Positions 5,901-6,445 of a stretch of 6,445 bases of DNA are shown piece by piece. The stretch spans positions 1 through 6,445 of the forward strand of contig JAUWDL010000083.1 of the NCBI GenBank assembly GCA_030608825.1, read 5' to 3'. Source of the stretch: Gemmatimonadales bacterium. Lineage in GTDB: Bacteria > Gemmatimonadota > Gemmatimonadetes > Palauibacterales > Palauibacteraceae. The position numbers were made by a program, and so were the translations under genes. Within the stretch, counting starts at the first letter, position 1; each line of letters starts with the position of its first letter. The notes under the pieces were generated by a model. That model did no database searches. It was not told the DNA's origin and worked only from the letters and a program-made list of their open reading frames with translations.

Positions 5901-6445
5901 GCATGGAGCCGCAGGACCTCATATACGACTGGAACGAGCTTCCCGGGTGCTTCGACTTCTCGGAGGTGCGGGTCGAGCTCGATGACGAGACGCTGCGCGA
6001 TGGGCTCCAGAACCCGACGGTAAAGGACCCACCGCTGGCTCAGAAGCGAAAGCTCCTGCACCTGATGGTGGAGCTCGGGATCCAGGCGGCTGACATCGGC
6101 CTCCCGGGCGCGGGGCCGCGAGCGCGCGAAGCCGTGCTCGGGCTCGCCAAGGAGATCGTCGACAACGATCTGCCGATCTCGCCCAATTGCGCCGCGCGCA
6201 CGGTCAAGGCGGACATCGAGCCGATCGTCGAGGTCTCGCAGGCCACGGGGCTGCGATTCGAAGTGGGCGCCTTCCTCGGCAGCTCGCCGATCCGGAAGTA
6301 CGCTGAGGGTTGGCAGTCGAGCATGCTGCGCCGCGCCACGGAAGAGGCCGTGACCTTCGCGGTCTCCGAGGGCCTCGATGTCATGTACGTCACCGAGGAC
6401 ACGACACGGTCCCAGCCGGAGACGCTCCGCGAGCTGTACACCACG
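5897..6445 (+). CDS. HMGL-like / 2-isopropylmalate synthase-type carboligase, N-terminal part (partial at right edge)
   Basis: The first 183 residues of a TIM-barrel enzyme of the HMGL-like family (PF00682) are present. The family uses a divalent metal to condense or cleave acyl-CoA and 2-oxo-acid substrates, as 2-isopropylmalate, homocitrate and citramalate synthases and HMG-CoA lyase do. The first strand carries D-D-E-T-L-R-D-G-L-Q-N (29-39), in which D30 is the expected metal ligand and R34 the expected catalytic Arg. Further family-like features are A-A-D-I-G-L-P-G (64-71), F-E-V-G-A-F-L-G-S-S (121-130) and V-T-E-D-T-T-R-S (165-172, the barrel strand usually reading E-D-x-x-R). D-G-L-Q-N resembles HMG-CoA lyase more than the D-G-E-Q of most LeuA proteins, so a substrate is not assigned. 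The start is ATG 5897, overlapping the upstream stop, with AAGGG five bases ahead. A second ATG at 5903, with AGGA six bases ahead, is nearly as good. The C-terminal half, including any LeuA regulatory domain, is outside the window. Confidence 0.85.
   Translation, partial: MSMEPQDLIYDWNELPGCFDFSEVRVELDDETLRDGLQNPTVKDPPLAQKRKLLHLMVELGIQAADIGLPGAGPRAREAVLGLAKEIVDNDLPISPNCAARTVKADIEPIVEVSQATGLRFEVGAFLGSSPIRKYAEGWQSSMLRRATEEAVTFAVSEGLDVMYVTEDTTRSQPETLRELYTT

Overview
This is a high-GC bacterial chromosomal window with ordinary, tightly packed gene content. Codon use is strongly G/C at third positions, and all six normal gene ends visible here are TGA. No mobile element, CRISPR array, tRNA or rRNA is visible. 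The phylum cannot be fixed from this sequence. The mix of a TPR protein, an orphan lipoprotein, DUF445, an SDF-family symporter and an HMGL-like enzyme would suit an uncultured Gemmatimonadota-like or similar environmental lineage, but that is only a guess.

Layout from left to right. (1) Positions 2-229 (+) hold the C-terminal end of a TPR protein. (2) A short convergent gap carries a perfect 8-bp-stem hairpin and a 20-bp direct repeat. (3) On the minus strand, a predicted lipoprotein of unknown function (2853-1834) overlaps by ATGA with a DUF445 membrane-protein gene (1837-275). The DUF445 frame is broken by a single in-frame TAA at 1487-1489, while coding continues in the same frame on both sides. 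(4) A 141-bp divergent gap leads to a dicarboxylate/amino acid:cation symporter of the GltP/GltPh family (2995-4287, +) with an essentially complete substrate and sodium site. (5) A small DUF1499 protein (4698-4309, -) faces it tail to tail. (6) A 200-bp divergent gap leads to a two-gene plus-strand operon. Its first gene is a sugar-1-phosphate nucleotidyltransferase with a C-terminal left-handed beta-helix (4899-5900). This overlaps by ATGA with the start of an HMGL-like / 2-isopropylmalate synthase-type carboligase that runs off the right edge (5897-6445).

The coupled pairs are lipoprotein-DUF445 (envelope, function unknown) and nucleotidyltransferase-HMGL-like enzyme (soluble metabolism). 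The symporter and the DUF1499 gene look like single-gene units. I find no clear new multi-gene system. The most notable observation is the in-frame stop in the DUF445 gene. It is the only TAA in a real reading frame here, and it is a pseudogenisation event, a sequence error or, less likely, recoding.
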